This document shows, piece by piece, positions 42,846 through 51,228 of a stretch of 64,000 nt of DNA. The notes below the pieces were generated by a model that saw nothing but the letters and a program-made list of their open reading frames with translations, was not told where the DNA came from and did no database searches. Location: assembly GCF_900167535.1 (NCBI RefSeq), contig NZ_FUYE01000013.1, positions 62,001 through 126,000 of the forward strand, given 5' to 3'. The position numbers and the translations under genes were made by a program. This stretch comes from Prosthecobacter debontii (GTDB lineage Bacteria > Verrucomicrobiota > Verrucomicrobiia > Verrucomicrobiales > Verrucomicrobiaceae). Numbering within the stretch: the first letter of the stretch is position 1; every line of letters begins with the position of its first letter.

Positions 42846-45308
42846 ATGACCATCTCCCCAGACCAATACGAGAAGCTCGGTGCCTTTTACCTCGGACGTG
42901 GCTACGACCTCGCCACCAAGCAACTCCAGGATGACCTGATCATGTATGACTCCAAGGATCTGGTGACGCATGGCGTCGTCCTGGGCATGACGGGGTCTGG
43001 CAAGACGGGGCTCTGCCTCGCCTTGTTGGAGGAGGCGGCCATGGATGGGGTGCCCCTCATCGCCATCGATCCGAAAGGGGACATTGGCAATGCACTGCTC
43101 ACCTTTCCGAACCTGAGTGCGGAGGAATTCAAACCCTGGGTGAATGCCGACGATGCCCGGCGGAAGGGCATCAGCGTGGATGACTTTGCCGCACAGCAAT
43201 CGAGCTTGTGGACTAAGGGGCTGGGCGATTGGGGGCAGAGTGCCGAACGTATTCGTAAGCTGCGCCAGACCGTGAATATGGCCATCTACACGCCGGGCAG
43301 CAGTGCTGGGCTTCAGGTGTCCATCCTCAGTTCTCTGGATTGCCCTCCGGCTTCCGTTTTGGAAGATGCGGAGGTGCTGGCGGATCGCATCGAGAGCACC
43401 GTGTCCTCGTTGCTCGGTCTGATGGGTATTGAGGCCGATCCTGTGCAATCTCCAGAGCACATCCTGCTCTCGAACATCGTGGCCTTCTGCTGGAAAAAAG
43501 GCCAGAACATCTCTCTGGAAAACCTCGTGCGTCACATCCAGCAGCCGCCGCTTCGGAAGATCGGTGTGGTGGATATCGAGACCTTCTGCCCGGAATCCAA
43601 GCGCACGGCGCTGGCCATGAAGCTGAATAACCTCATCGCCTCGCCCGGCTTTGCGACTTGGTTGGAGGGGGAACCGCTGGACATCCAGCGCATGTATTAC
43701 ACACCGGAGGGAAAACCTCGGATCACGATCTTTAACATCGCGCACCTCAGCGACACGGAGCGGATGTTCTTCGTGTCCTTGCTGTTGAACCAATTGTTAG
43801 GCTGGATGCGCAGTCAGCAGGGCACCACGTCCCTGCGGGCGCTGTTTTACATGGATGAGATCTATGGCTACCTGCCACCGACCGCCATGCCGCCGTCGAA
43901 GAAGCCGATGATGATCCTGCTCAAGCAGGCGCGTGCCTTCGGGCTCGGTCTGCTCCTGGCCACCCAGAACCCGGTGGACCTGGATTACAAAGCCCTGGCC
44001 AACATTGGCACCTGGTGGATTGGTCGCCTGCAAACGGAGCGTGATAAGGCGCGCCTGCTCGATGGTCTGGAAGGGGCCATCAGCAGCAGTGGTGGCAGTT
44101 TTGATCGCAAGACCCTGGAGACGACCATCTCCGGACTGGGCAACCGTGTGTTTCTGATGAACAACGTCCATGAAGATGGTCCCGTGGTGTTCCATGTGCG
44201 CTGGATCATGAGTTACCTCAGCGGCCCTCTGGCGCGAGATCAGGTGAAGCGGCTGATGGACCCCATTCGCCCGGCGAAGTCCTCCGGAGCCGCTGCTTCT
44301 GGTGAGGACGATGGTTTCCTACCCCCCGGTGCCTCGGCGGCTCCTGCGGGCGCTCGCAACACGGTCAAACCGCGTCTGCCTGAGGGCACGGCGGAGGCCT
44401 TCGTGGCTAGCACCGTGGGCGTGTCAGCCGACAGTCTCTGCTACGTGCCGGCCATCCTGCGCAGTGCCGAAGCGAATTTCGATGATCCCAAACGGAAGAT
44501 CACCGGAAGCAGTCGAGTGACCTTGGTGAACCCGATCGATGTCGAGAACCAGCGTGTGCTTTGGGATAAGTTTGTGCAGTTACCCCGCGATGCAAATCCC
44601 GACAGTTGGGAAAGCCAGCCTGTGGATGGTGCCGAATACACGGACCTCCCCGGTGCCGCCATGAAGTCCAGCACCTACACCAGTATCCGCAAAGACTATG
44701 TCGATTGGGTGTATGCCAATCATGTGCTGGAGGTGAGCTTCAGCCCTTTGCTGGAAGCCTATTCCAATCCTGGTGAGAAGGTGGATGAGTTCCGTGCCCG
44801 CATCACTCAGACTGCGCGTGAGCTGCGGGACCAGGCCATCGAAACCCTGCGTGAGAAGACCGCGAAGGCTCTGAAATCGCTTCAGGAAAAAGCCATCAAA
44901 GCTCAGGTGAAGGTGGATACGCAGAAGTCCCAAGCCACCTCGGCCAAGCTCTCCACCGCCATGTCCATTGGCAGCAGTTTGTTAGGCGCGTTCTTCGGTC
45001 GCAAAGGCGGCATCGCCTCTGTGGCTAAGGCGAGCACCGTGAACAGTGCGGCCCGGGTCATGCGTGAGCACCAGGAAGCTGCCGCTGCTGAGGCCGAGCT
45101 TGGTCGCATCCAAGCCGATATCGCCGATCTGGAAAAACAGCTCGCCGATGAAACCCAACGCATCCGCGATCAATACGACCCTGCCGTCCTCGTCTTCGAA
45201 ACCACCCGCCTCACTCCCGTGAAGTCGAAGATCCAACCCACCGCCATCGGCATCCTCTGGCTCCCTCATGAGCGCGTGGGTGGGGAATTGAGAAAGGCCT
45301 GGGAGTAA
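42846..45308 (+). CDS. HerA/DUF87-like ATP-binding protein
   Basis: The 820-residue protein has Walker A GMTGSGKT at about 47-54 and Walker B ALFYMDE with D337-E338, plus sensor-like LLLATQNPVDLDY. It fits the HerA/VirB4 (DUF87) P-loop group. The C-terminal third is a long coiled-coil region (QTARELRDQAIETLREKT, DIADLEKQLADETQRIRDQY) with a Gly/Ala-rich hydrophobic hairpin between (SIGSSLLGAFFGRKGG). It may pump DNA or protein as a hexamer; the substrate is unknown. The start at 42846 gives the normal N-terminus; a frame open to 42789 is not supported. The neighbour upstream is an AddB-like nuclease. Confidence 0.85.
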   Translation: MTISPDQYEKLGAFYLGRGYDLATKQLQDDLIMYDSKDLVTHGVVLGMTGSGKTGLCLALLEEAAMDGVPLIAIDPKGDIGNALLTFPNLSAEEFKPWVNADDARRKGISVDDFAAQQSSLWTKGLGDWGQSAERIRKLRQTVNMAIYTPGSSAGLQVSILSSLDCPPASVLEDAEVLADRIESTVSSLLGLMGIEADPVQSPEHILLSNIVAFCWKKGQNISLENLVRHIQQPPLRKIGVVDIETFCPESKRTALAMKLNNLIASPGFATWLEGEPLDIQRMYYTPEGKPRITIFNIAHLSDTERMFFVSLLLNQLLGWMRSQQGTTSLRALFYMDEIYGYLPPTAMPPSKKPMMILLKQARAFGLGLLLATQNPVDLDYKALANIGTWWIGRLQTERDKARLLDGLEGAISSSGGSFDRKTLETTISGLGNRVFLMNNVHEDGPVVFHVRWIMSYLSGPLARDQVKRLMDPIRPAKSSGAAASGEDDGFLPPGASAAPAGARNTVKPRLPEGTAEAFVASTVGVSADSLCYVPAILRSAEANFDDPKRKITGSSRVTLVNPIDVENQRVLWDKFVQLPRDANPDSWESQPVDGAEYTDLPGAAMKSSTYTSIRKDYVDWVYANHVLEVSFSPLLEAYSNPGEKVDEFRARITQTARELRDQAIETLREKTAKALKSLQEKAIKAQVKVDTQKSQATSAKLSTAMSIGSSLLGAFFGRKGGIASVAKASTVNSAARVMREHQEAAAAEAELGRIQADIADLEKQLADETQRIRDQYDPAVLVFETTRLTPVKSKIQPTAIGILWLPHERVGGELRKAWE

Positions 45309-45703
45309 AAGATGATGAGCTGAGTTGAGCTCATTCAAAGCCAGCACCTTTATGCAAGTAAGGCCTCTTGGAAGGAGGCGAGATATTAGCCGGGGGTGGC
45401 GAGAGCGAAGCGAACAAAACCCCCGGTCGAAGAAGCCATGCGTGTTATTTGCAGGCCGCCCCCTGGATGGGGGCGAGAGGTCTACACTATGTTCTACCGC
45501 TCATTGGCCCTAGCTTGAATCCGCTACTTCTCGCGCACCTCCGGCGCGTGGCATTGACCTGAATGTCCTGGGGTATGCATCCCCGGGTTCTCGCTCACTG
45601 CGTTCGCTTCACCCGGGGCTAATGGCTCGCCTCCCTTCAGGATGTCCTGTTAAGGCCATGGCTAAACGGGCATCTGCATCTTACCGTCATGACGTGCATT
45701 CAG
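45309..45703. other. 395-bp intergenic region filled by an inverted-repeat element
   Basis: No gene. The bulk is the inverted-repeat element at 45359-45657; the rest is spacer on both sides. Confidence 0.75.
45359..45657. repeat. large inverted-repeat (MITE- or REPIN-like) element
   Basis: The left arm TAAGGCC...GGAGGCGAGATATTAGCC matches the complement of the right arm (GGCCTTAA...GGAGGCGAGCCATTAGCC). Each arm is itself a hairpin: CCGGGGGT...ACCCCCGG (45390-45426) and CCCCGGGT...ACCCGGGG (45581-45618), with GCGAAGCGAAC or GAAGCGAACGCAGTGAGCGAG in the loops. A GCCGCCCCC...GGGGGC hairpin sits between them near 45455-45475. No protein is encoded. Confidence 0.75.
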
Positions 45704-46000
45704 TTAGGTTGGGGGATGCAATTCGGTCGGATAAAGGCGAAAACTCGGACTGCACCAACCGACGATAAAATCCATCGAATCGAGAACGGCATCGTAATAG
45801 GTCTCGTCCGTGTCGTTCGCATGTTTAGCGCGGAATTCATCGAACAGTTGATGCATCTCGATCTGGCTCATCCCTTCGTCGCGGAGGGCAATCGCAAGCG
45901 CGTGAACGGCGCGACTTGGTTCCGAATCTTGAAGCGCATTCTCAAGTCGTGCGCGGGGTGAGTTCATATCATGAGAAGTTTCGTCATCGAGAGAAGACAT
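45704..46000 (-). CDS. small acidic hypothetical protein
   Basis: The 98-residue product (from MSSLDDETSHD at 46000) is acidic and helical, with RLENALQDSEPSRAVHALAI, GMSQIEMHQLFDEF and DAVLDSMDFIVGWC. I do not recognise the family; the size and acidity resemble immunity-type proteins, which is only an impression. It overlaps the upstream zinc-ribbon gene by 17 bp, so the two are coupled. MNSPRAR at 45967 is another possible start, and a frame open to 46144 is less likely. The DNA is more A/T-rich than surrounding genes. Confidence 0.6.
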   Translation of the reverse strand: MSSLDDETSHDMNSPRARLENALQDSEPSRAVHALAIALRDEGMSQIEMHQLFDEFRAKHANDTDETYYDAVLDSMDFIVGWCSPSFRLYPTELHPPT

Positions 46001-46364
46001 CTTTGTGAAGTGTTTCGTCCGGAGAAAAACTATCCAGTCGCGATGAATCTCCTCGGCACTCCACGTGAATGCGGCCACAGTTTGAGCACTGGTAAACGTC
46101 TCGATTTCCCTGTGATAGGTGACGTGTGATGATGTCATGAACAACGTCAGAGTCTTTGTTGCAAGGGTATCCTTTTAAAAAAGATTGGCCAATCCATTCG
46201 CGCTCTCGACCAGCCACGCGTGCCTCAATGAAGTCGGTAATTTCTTCGGTGATCTTGTCAATGATATCGAAATACTGGGTGTCAGCGAAGAAATAGCCCT
46301 TGTATGGTAGCCGGTCACTCTGATCGTAGATAATCTCTCCGCATGAACACATGAATTTGCTCAT
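45984..46364 (-). CDS. small hypothetical protein with zinc-ribbon-like cysteines
   Basis: The 126-residue product has CSC near the N-terminus (MSKFMCSCGEIIYD) and CSNC in DVYQCSNCGRIHVEC, a probable two-knuckle zinc ribbon with an inserted helical stretch. No function is known to me. It lies in a short A/T-richer segment with two other orphan genes and an adjoining inverted-repeat element, and overlaps the next gene by 17 bp. Confidence 0.65.
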   Translation of the reverse strand: MSKFMCSCGEIIYDQSDRLPYKGYFFADTQYFDIIDKITEEITDFIEARVAGREREWIGQSFLKGYPCNKDSDVVHDIITRHLSQGNRDVYQCSNCGRIHVECRGDSSRLDSFSPDETLHKDVFSR

Positions 46365-46504
46365 AAGATGTGCGCCCTAGATAAGATGTTTGAATGTGGA
46401 AGGGCGTTGGAGCATCCCTTTGCAATCGAGTCAGGATTGTAATGAAAGGGAGTCTTTGACGTCAAGACGCGGTAGTTTGTTCTCGGCCTTGAATGCATTG
46501 AATT

Positions 46505-46963
46505 TTACAGATGTTGAGAGTTGCTGAGCAACTCCTCCATGACCTGCATTTCAGCATCGCTGAGCGGGTATTCTCCATCCTGGTTAAGATGCTCAGCGGT
46601 GTATTTGAACTCCGGTTCAATTCGGATCTCGATCCTGTGCTCATCAAACTCTTGGCGAAGATAAAATAACTCTGCCGCCTTCCGAGTGATTAAAGGCAGC
46701 GACGTGTCGTCTTTGTAGGCTCTGGCTTGGGTGACGGGGATATTGAAACGGTTCCCAAGCCATGCCACAGCAGGCAGCCAATTTTCGGGGAGCCGTTCCA
46801 CATAGCAGGTGTAGTCAACCATGTCGGATTTGAAGGCGGAAAAATGGCTGGTGACAAAGCCCACTTCACATCCTGCAACTTTGCATGCGACTCCTGCAGA
46901 TGAGCCTTTTATGAAGGCGTAAAGGTTGCCGCAATGAGGGCAATTGTGTGAGCCGAGCTTCAT
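46505..46963 (-). CDS. hypothetical protein with N-terminal zinc ribbon
   Basis: The 152-residue product has a CPHC...C...C set at the N-terminus (NCPHCGNLYAF, then GVACKVAGCEVGF), a probable zinc ribbon. A mixed domain with DYTCYVERLPENWLPAVAWL follows. I do not recognise the family. It lies 140 bp upstream of the smaller zinc-ribbon gene on the same strand. A 10-bp palindrome TTGACGTCAA at 46456-46465 lies between the two genes and could be an operator. Confidence 0.65.
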   Translation of the reverse strand: MKLGSHNCPHCGNLYAFIKGSSAGVACKVAGCEVGFVTSHFSAFKSDMVDYTCYVERLPENWLPAVAWLGNRFNIPVTQARAYKDDTSLPLITRKAAELFYLRQEFDEHRIEIRIEPEFKYTAEHLNQDGEYPLSDAEMQVMEELLSNSQHL

Positions 46964-46991
46964 CTCTTGAGGATAAGCTCTTATGAATGTC

Positions 46992-47363
46992 TCACTCCCA
47001 CCAATGAAACCACTGGTTCATCCAGCCCACGGCGGCGGCCAGGGAGGTGATGACGACGCCGAGCTCGATGAGGAGGGCCATGCGGCGGCGTTTGGCGGCC
47101 TTGAGTTGGTGCAGGGGTTTACGCTGCGGAGAGCGCAGGGCCTTTTTGCTGAACATGCTTTCGGGAGCGGGCAACACGTCTTTTGTGGCCAAGCGTTGGC
47201 GACGGATCGTGTGAGGGGCGGCCACGATGGCGCATTCCAGGGAGTGGATTTCTTCCTGAAGAACGCGGGAACGACTCTTGATCTGTTTCAGCTTGGCTGG
47301 GCGTTGCTCGATGGCCAAGTCGTGAACAGATTTCGGACGGCGGGTTGCGACGCGCTTGTTCAT
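46992..47363 (-). CDS. tail-anchored small membrane protein, hypothetical
   Basis: The 123-residue product is very basic (RRPKSVHDLAIEQRPAKLKQIK, SPQRKPLHQLKAAKRRR) and helical, with a single C-terminal TM helix (MALLIELGVVITSLAAAVGW) and a Trp-rich tail. A small coiled-coil membrane partner of the upstream gene is likely: it starts 17 bp after the other gene's stop, and both are tail-anchored. Function unknown. Confidence 0.65.
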   Translation of the reverse strand: MNKRVATRRPKSVHDLAIEQRPAKLKQIKSRSRVLQEEIHSLECAIVAAPHTIRRQRLATKDVLPAPESMFSKKALRSPQRKPLHQLKAAKRRRMALLIELGVVITSLAAAVGWMNQWFHWWE

Positions 47364-47380
47364 GGATTCAGGGAAGTGAG

Positions 47381-48088
47381 TTAAAACATCAGCTTGGCCA
47401 GGATCAGGGTGATGAGGATGGTGGCCATGAGGGGCAGCGTGAAGGCAAATCCACGACGAACCCAGGTGCCCAGATCATCCGACCCGGAAAGGACATTGGC
47501 TAAACGGCTGTTGCCTGCATAGCCCTCTTCATCTTCTTCCTCGTCGGGATTCAGATGCAGGGGGGAGGTCTCCACCGGGCGGTGGGAGGTGATGCGGCGG
47601 ATGCCTTTTTCAAAGGATGTTTCAGCCTCGATGAGGGAGGAGATGGCGCGGTCCAGCTCCTGATCGAGCTGACTGCGGTGCCAGCGCTCAGGCAGGAACA
47701 TTTTCAGCTCTTCCAGGCGTTCCCGGAAGTCTTCCTGCGTGGTGGCCAGGTCCTCGACGCGGCGTTGGGCGTCTTCGAGATCTTCGGTGATGGCGCGCAG
47801 GCTGCGCTCCAGTTTTTCCGTGATGTCTTTGCGCCCAGCGATGAAGCGTTCTTGTTTTTGCTTCAGGTTTTCCAGGATCTTCCGCTGATGTTCCAGCTCC
47901 TCCTGCTCAGCGCGGAGGCGGCTGAGTCTCTGCTGGGCTTCACGGACCTGCTGGTCCATGTCTTCCATGGGAGATTCATCGGAGTGACCGAGGTTGAATT
48001 CGGGGGCTTCGTCGAAGCGGAGGATGTTGTTGTCCTCTGAGGCAGGGACCGAAGCGAGAGCGGGAGAGCGGCGGACCATGGCAGTCAT
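47381..48088 (-). CDS. tail-anchored coiled-coil protein, hypothetical
   Basis: The 235-residue product has a long coiled coil (about 40-130; DQQVREAQQRLSRLRAEQEE and KDITEKLERSLRAITEDLED), a middle helical region with EEDEEGYAG, and a C-terminal TM helix (LPLMATILITLILAKLMF). The N-terminus is probably cytoplasmic. I do not recognise the family. The likely partner is the gene just downstream (46992-47363). Start at 48088 (MTAMVRRSP) or 48079. Confidence 0.7.
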   Translation of the reverse strand: MTAMVRRSPALASVPASEDNNILRFDEAPEFNLGHSDESPMEDMDQQVREAQQRLSRLRAEQEELEHQRKILENLKQKQERFIAGRKDITEKLERSLRAITEDLEDAQRRVEDLATTQEDFRERLEELKMFLPERWHRSQLDQELDRAISSLIEAETSFEKGIRRITSHRPVETSPLHLNPDEEEDEEGYAGNSRLANVLSGSDDLGTWVRRGFAFTLPLMATILITLILAKLMF

Positions 48089-48113
48089 TGATATTACTTC
48101 AGCCCCAGTAATA

Positions 48114-49856
48114 TTACAGCTCTTTTAAATAATCTAGACTTTTCGTGCGCTTTTTCGCCAATCCATACGGAATTCCCCCAAAAATCAGGGAAAAGAACAG
48201 CACCGCCCCCAGGGCAGAGAGGTCTTGCATGAGGATAAGGGTTGATGATGGGGGAGCTCCGGCGACTTGGGCCTTCCAGCGTAGGGCCTCAGGCAGGGCC
48301 AGGGCAGAGGCGCTGAACAGGATATAAAGGAAGCTGCTGATGAGACACAGGGTGCCGCCGAAGCCGGAGATGATGCGGGCGGGGTTGGGCTCGCGGAAAT
48401 TCGGCAGCAGGGCTCCAAGCGAGAGCGCCAGGGCATTGAGCCCATAACTCTGCATGAGCACCGCGGCGCAGAAGAAAACGGTGCGCTGCCAGGGGAGAGA
48501 AAGCGAGAGGCTGGAGACGAAGACGAGGCAGGTGGTCATGAGGCCCATGACACCGGCACTAAGGCGGAGCTTGAGGCTGAGGACCCGCTCCAGAGACAGG
48601 GGGGAGAGGCCAATGATCCAGAGGCGCTGACCCTCCATGCTGAACTGGGGGAAGATGAAGCGGGTGGTGAGGGTGGAGAGGGCGAGGCAGCAGACGAGGA
48701 GATTCAGGTGGCTGATCACCATCACCCAAAACGGACTCTGAAGGTCGTAGCCCAGGCGCCTCAAGTTCGAGGTATACATGAGCAGCAGGCCAAAGATGAG
48801 CAAGCTCTGCCCCCATTGAGTCGGCTCGCGCAGAAAGGTGCGGACGTCCTTCAGGATCGCGGCGTATTCCGGTCGGTTCAGACCCCAGATACGGGCGCTC
48901 CAGCTCCGTTTCAGGAAGCGCTCAGGATGGTGAAACCACAGCTCTAGGGTCGATGGCGCCAGGGCGAGGGGTACGGCACTCATCACCCGCTGCCAGGCGG
49001 GATAAAAGAGCCTGCCGCCGAGGAGGGCGGTGATGGTGAGGGCAAAGAGAGCATTGGCCAGCAGGGCAGAGCTGAAAAACAGCGCCTGAGCGGTGAGGCC
49101 GCGCCCGGAGGCGAAGATGACCTCCGCGACCCAGGAACTGGGCAGCAGCGGATGCATGCAGATCTCCGTGTGCTTTAAGACACTGTGCAGGCTGGAGACG
49201 ATGTCATTCCCCTGCAGTTCCTCCGGCTCTCCCGTGGAAAGAAAGCGGTAGATGGAGACGCCTAGCAGCCAGACCCCGAAGAGGGCGATGGGACGCCACC
49301 ACCAGCGTTTGGCATGCTTCACCAGAATGAGCAGCACCCAGGAGGAGAGATTGGCCGAGATGGTGACGAGGCAGAGCAGGGCCGGGGCACCGAACAAATA
49401 AAAGGAGGCTCCCACATCATAAAGCCGACCCAGCGCCACCAGGATGGGAGCACTGAGCACGAGCAGGCCCCAGCTCGCCAGCGCCATACCCTCCAGCGTC
49501 TTCCAGATCACCAGACTGCGATAGGGGATGGGGAGGGCCACCTGCCAGTCCATATCCTTTCGGCGAAACATGCCCATGCCAGTGATGGTGGCATTGGAGA
49601 TGACCAGCATGACGAAGAAGAAAAAGAACAGCAGATAAACCAGCCGCTCCAGCAGCAACGGGCCAAACAGCGGCATGCGGCTGACGAACTCTAAACCGCG
49701 TGATACCAGCACATACGCCGCTACGCAGTAAAGCCCGAGAAAGGAGCCGATGGTGAGCAGCAGCAGGCGATTCGTCTCCAGCCCTTCGGCGACGCGATGT
49801 TTCAGCATCTGCCAGTAAACCTGGGCCTGCAGCAGCGTAGCGGTGGCGGAGGACAT
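48114..49856 (-). CDS. ABC-2-like membrane permease, hypothetical
   Basis: The 580-residue protein has about twelve predicted TM helices in two sets, with the pattern of a large ABC-2 type permease (for example LFFFFFVMLVISNATITGMGMFRRKD, where a cytoplasmic loop follows a helix). No ATP-binding cassette gene is adjacent. The start at 49856 (MSSATATLL) gives an N-terminal amphipathic helix, as usual; the frame open to 50066 crosses the pilT terminator and is rejected. It is distinct from the pilT genes upstream, which have their own terminator. Confidence 0.75.
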   Translation of the reverse strand: MSSATATLLQAQVYWQMLKHRVAEGLETNRLLLLTIGSFLGLYCVAAYVLVSRGLEFVSRMPLFGPLLLERLVYLLFFFFFVMLVISNATITGMGMFRRKDMDWQVALPIPYRSLVIWKTLEGMALASWGLLVLSAPILVALGRLYDVGASFYLFGAPALLCLVTISANLSSWVLLILVKHAKRWWWRPIALFGVWLLGVSIYRFLSTGEPEELQGNDIVSSLHSVLKHTEICMHPLLPSSWVAEVIFASGRGLTAQALFFSSALLANALFALTITALLGGRLFYPAWQRVMSAVPLALAPSTLELWFHHPERFLKRSWSARIWGLNRPEYAAILKDVRTFLREPTQWGQSLLIFGLLLMYTSNLRRLGYDLQSPFWVMVISHLNLLVCCLALSTLTTRFIFPQFSMEGQRLWIIGLSPLSLERVLSLKLRLSAGVMGLMTTCLVFVSSLSLSLPWQRTVFFCAAVLMQSYGLNALALSLGALLPNFREPNPARIISGFGGTLCLISSFLYILFSASALALPEALRWKAQVAGAPPSSTLILMQDLSALGAVLFFSLIFGGIPYGLAKKRTKSLDYLKEL

Positions 49857-50042
49857 GACGGGATGAAGGCAAGCAGGCTTTAAACCGATATGAAAAGGAA
49901 ACTCGATCCAATGATGCTTTACGGCCACAAAGGATAAGGCAACCGTATCGCACGATGGTCTATGACAAGCTTCACCCTGGAGATGCTGAATTGTCTGGCA
50001 GATCGGCCTTAGAAAGTCAGCTCGCGCCTCTTTGAAACCAAA

Positions 50043-50070
50043 ACGGGTGTGACCTTTCAGCCACACCCGT
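50043..50070 (-). terminator. intrinsic terminator of pilT
   Basis: ACGGGTGTG-ACCTTTCAGC-CACACCCGT forms a perfect 9-bp stem; on the minus strand it ends in a T-tract. It lies 10 bp past the pilT stop and separates pilT from the permease gene. Confidence 0.9.
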
Positions 50071-50080
50071 TGTTAGACTT

Positions 50081-51184
50081 TTACTTCTTCGATTCACCGC
50101 CGCCGGCATTGGCGATGGCTTGCTCTTCAGGGGGCAGGAAGGCTTTGAAGCGGCCTTTGTCGATGGCTTTCATGTAGGCCTCCATCGGGCTCACATAACC
50201 ATCGCGCAGTTTTTGCCAGATGGAGTCGTCCATGAACTGCATGCCCTGGGCCTTACCGCCGATGATGACGTCGTAGAGCTTCTGGGTGGCGCCTTCACGG
50301 ATGATGGCGCCGACAGCCGGGGTGGAGATCATGATCTCGTTCACGGCGGCACGGCCTTTGCCATCGGCCTTCTTCATGAGAAGCTGGGCGACCACGCCTT
50401 TGAGCGAGGCGGCAAGCATGGTGCGCACCTGGCTCTGCTGATCGGCAGGGAATACGTCGATGATACGGTCAACGGTTTTACGGGCGTTGTTGGTGTGCAG
50501 GGTGCCGAAGACCAAGAGACCGGTCTCCGCAGCCGTGAGGGCCAGAGAGATGGTTTCAAGGTCACGCATTTCCCCCACCAGCACGATGTCGGCATCCTGA
50601 CGGAGAGCGGCACGCAGACCATCGGCGAAGGTCGGAGTCTGGATGGGCACTTCACGCTGGGTGATGATGCTCTTCTTGTTCTTGTGCACGAACTCGATCG
50701 GCTCCTCGACGGTGATGATGTGGCGGCGGAAGTTGGTGTTGATGTAATCCAGCAGGGCGGCCAGCGTGGTGGACTTACCGGAACCGGTGGGGCCGGTGAC
50801 CAGGACGAGACCGCTGCGCATGTGGCCGAACTCTTTTACCACCGGTGGGATGCCGAGCTGCTCCAGGCTGGCGATCTTGGTCGGAATGATACGGAAGACG
50901 GCACCGAAGCCGTGCTGCTGGCGCAGGTAGTTACAGCGGAAGCGGTGCTCGGCATCCATCTCATAGGCGAAGTCGAGGTCACCTTTTTCGATGTAGCGAT
51001 CCCAGGCGCGAGGCTCGCAGATCTCACGCATCATGGTTTCCATGGTGGTCTCCGTGAGGATCTCACTGGAGATGGGCTTGATGCTGCCGTGGACACGCAC
51101 TTTAGGCGGCTGGCCTTGGCTGAGGTGAAGGTCAGAACCTCCCAGGTCGATCAGTTGCTGGAAGAGATTGTCAATGATGGGCAT
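50081..51184 (-). CDS. pilT: PilT twitching-motility retraction ATPase
   Basis: The 367-residue product has the PilT fold: N-terminal SDLHLSQGQPP, Walker A GPTGSGKSTT at 131-140, Asp box ITVEEPIE, Walker B DIVLVGEMRDLETI, His box GTLHTNNARKTVDRI, and the AIRNLIRE-like motif (AVGAIIREGAT). It drives depolymerisation of type IV pili. It starts 44 bp after the pilU-like gene; both probably share one transcript that ends at the terminator at 50043. No pilin or pilB gene is in the window. Confidence 0.95.
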   Translation of the reverse strand: MPIIDNLFQQLIDLGGSDLHLSQGQPPKVRVHGSIKPISSEILTETTMETMMREICEPRAWDRYIEKGDLDFAYEMDAEHRFRCNYLRQQHGFGAVFRIIPTKIASLEQLGIPPVVKEFGHMRSGLVLVTGPTGSGKSTTLAALLDYINTNFRRHIITVEEPIEFVHKNKKSIITQREVPIQTPTFADGLRAALRQDADIVLVGEMRDLETISLALTAAETGLLVFGTLHTNNARKTVDRIIDVFPADQQSQVRTMLAASLKGVVAQLLMKKADGKGRAAVNEIMISTPAVGAIIREGATQKLYDVIIGGKAQGMQFMDDSIWQKLRDGYVSPMEAYMKAIDKGRFKAFLPPEEQAIANAGGGESKK

Positions 51185-51228
51185 GGCGTAACAAAAAGGA
51201 TTGAAAGGGTGGGACGGATGGGGGTGCC

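Noticed and set aside
41003-42853. 616-codon open frame antisense to the AddB-like gene
   Set aside because: The forward gene has nuclease motifs; the antisense product is His/Gln/Arg-rich with no recognisable domain.
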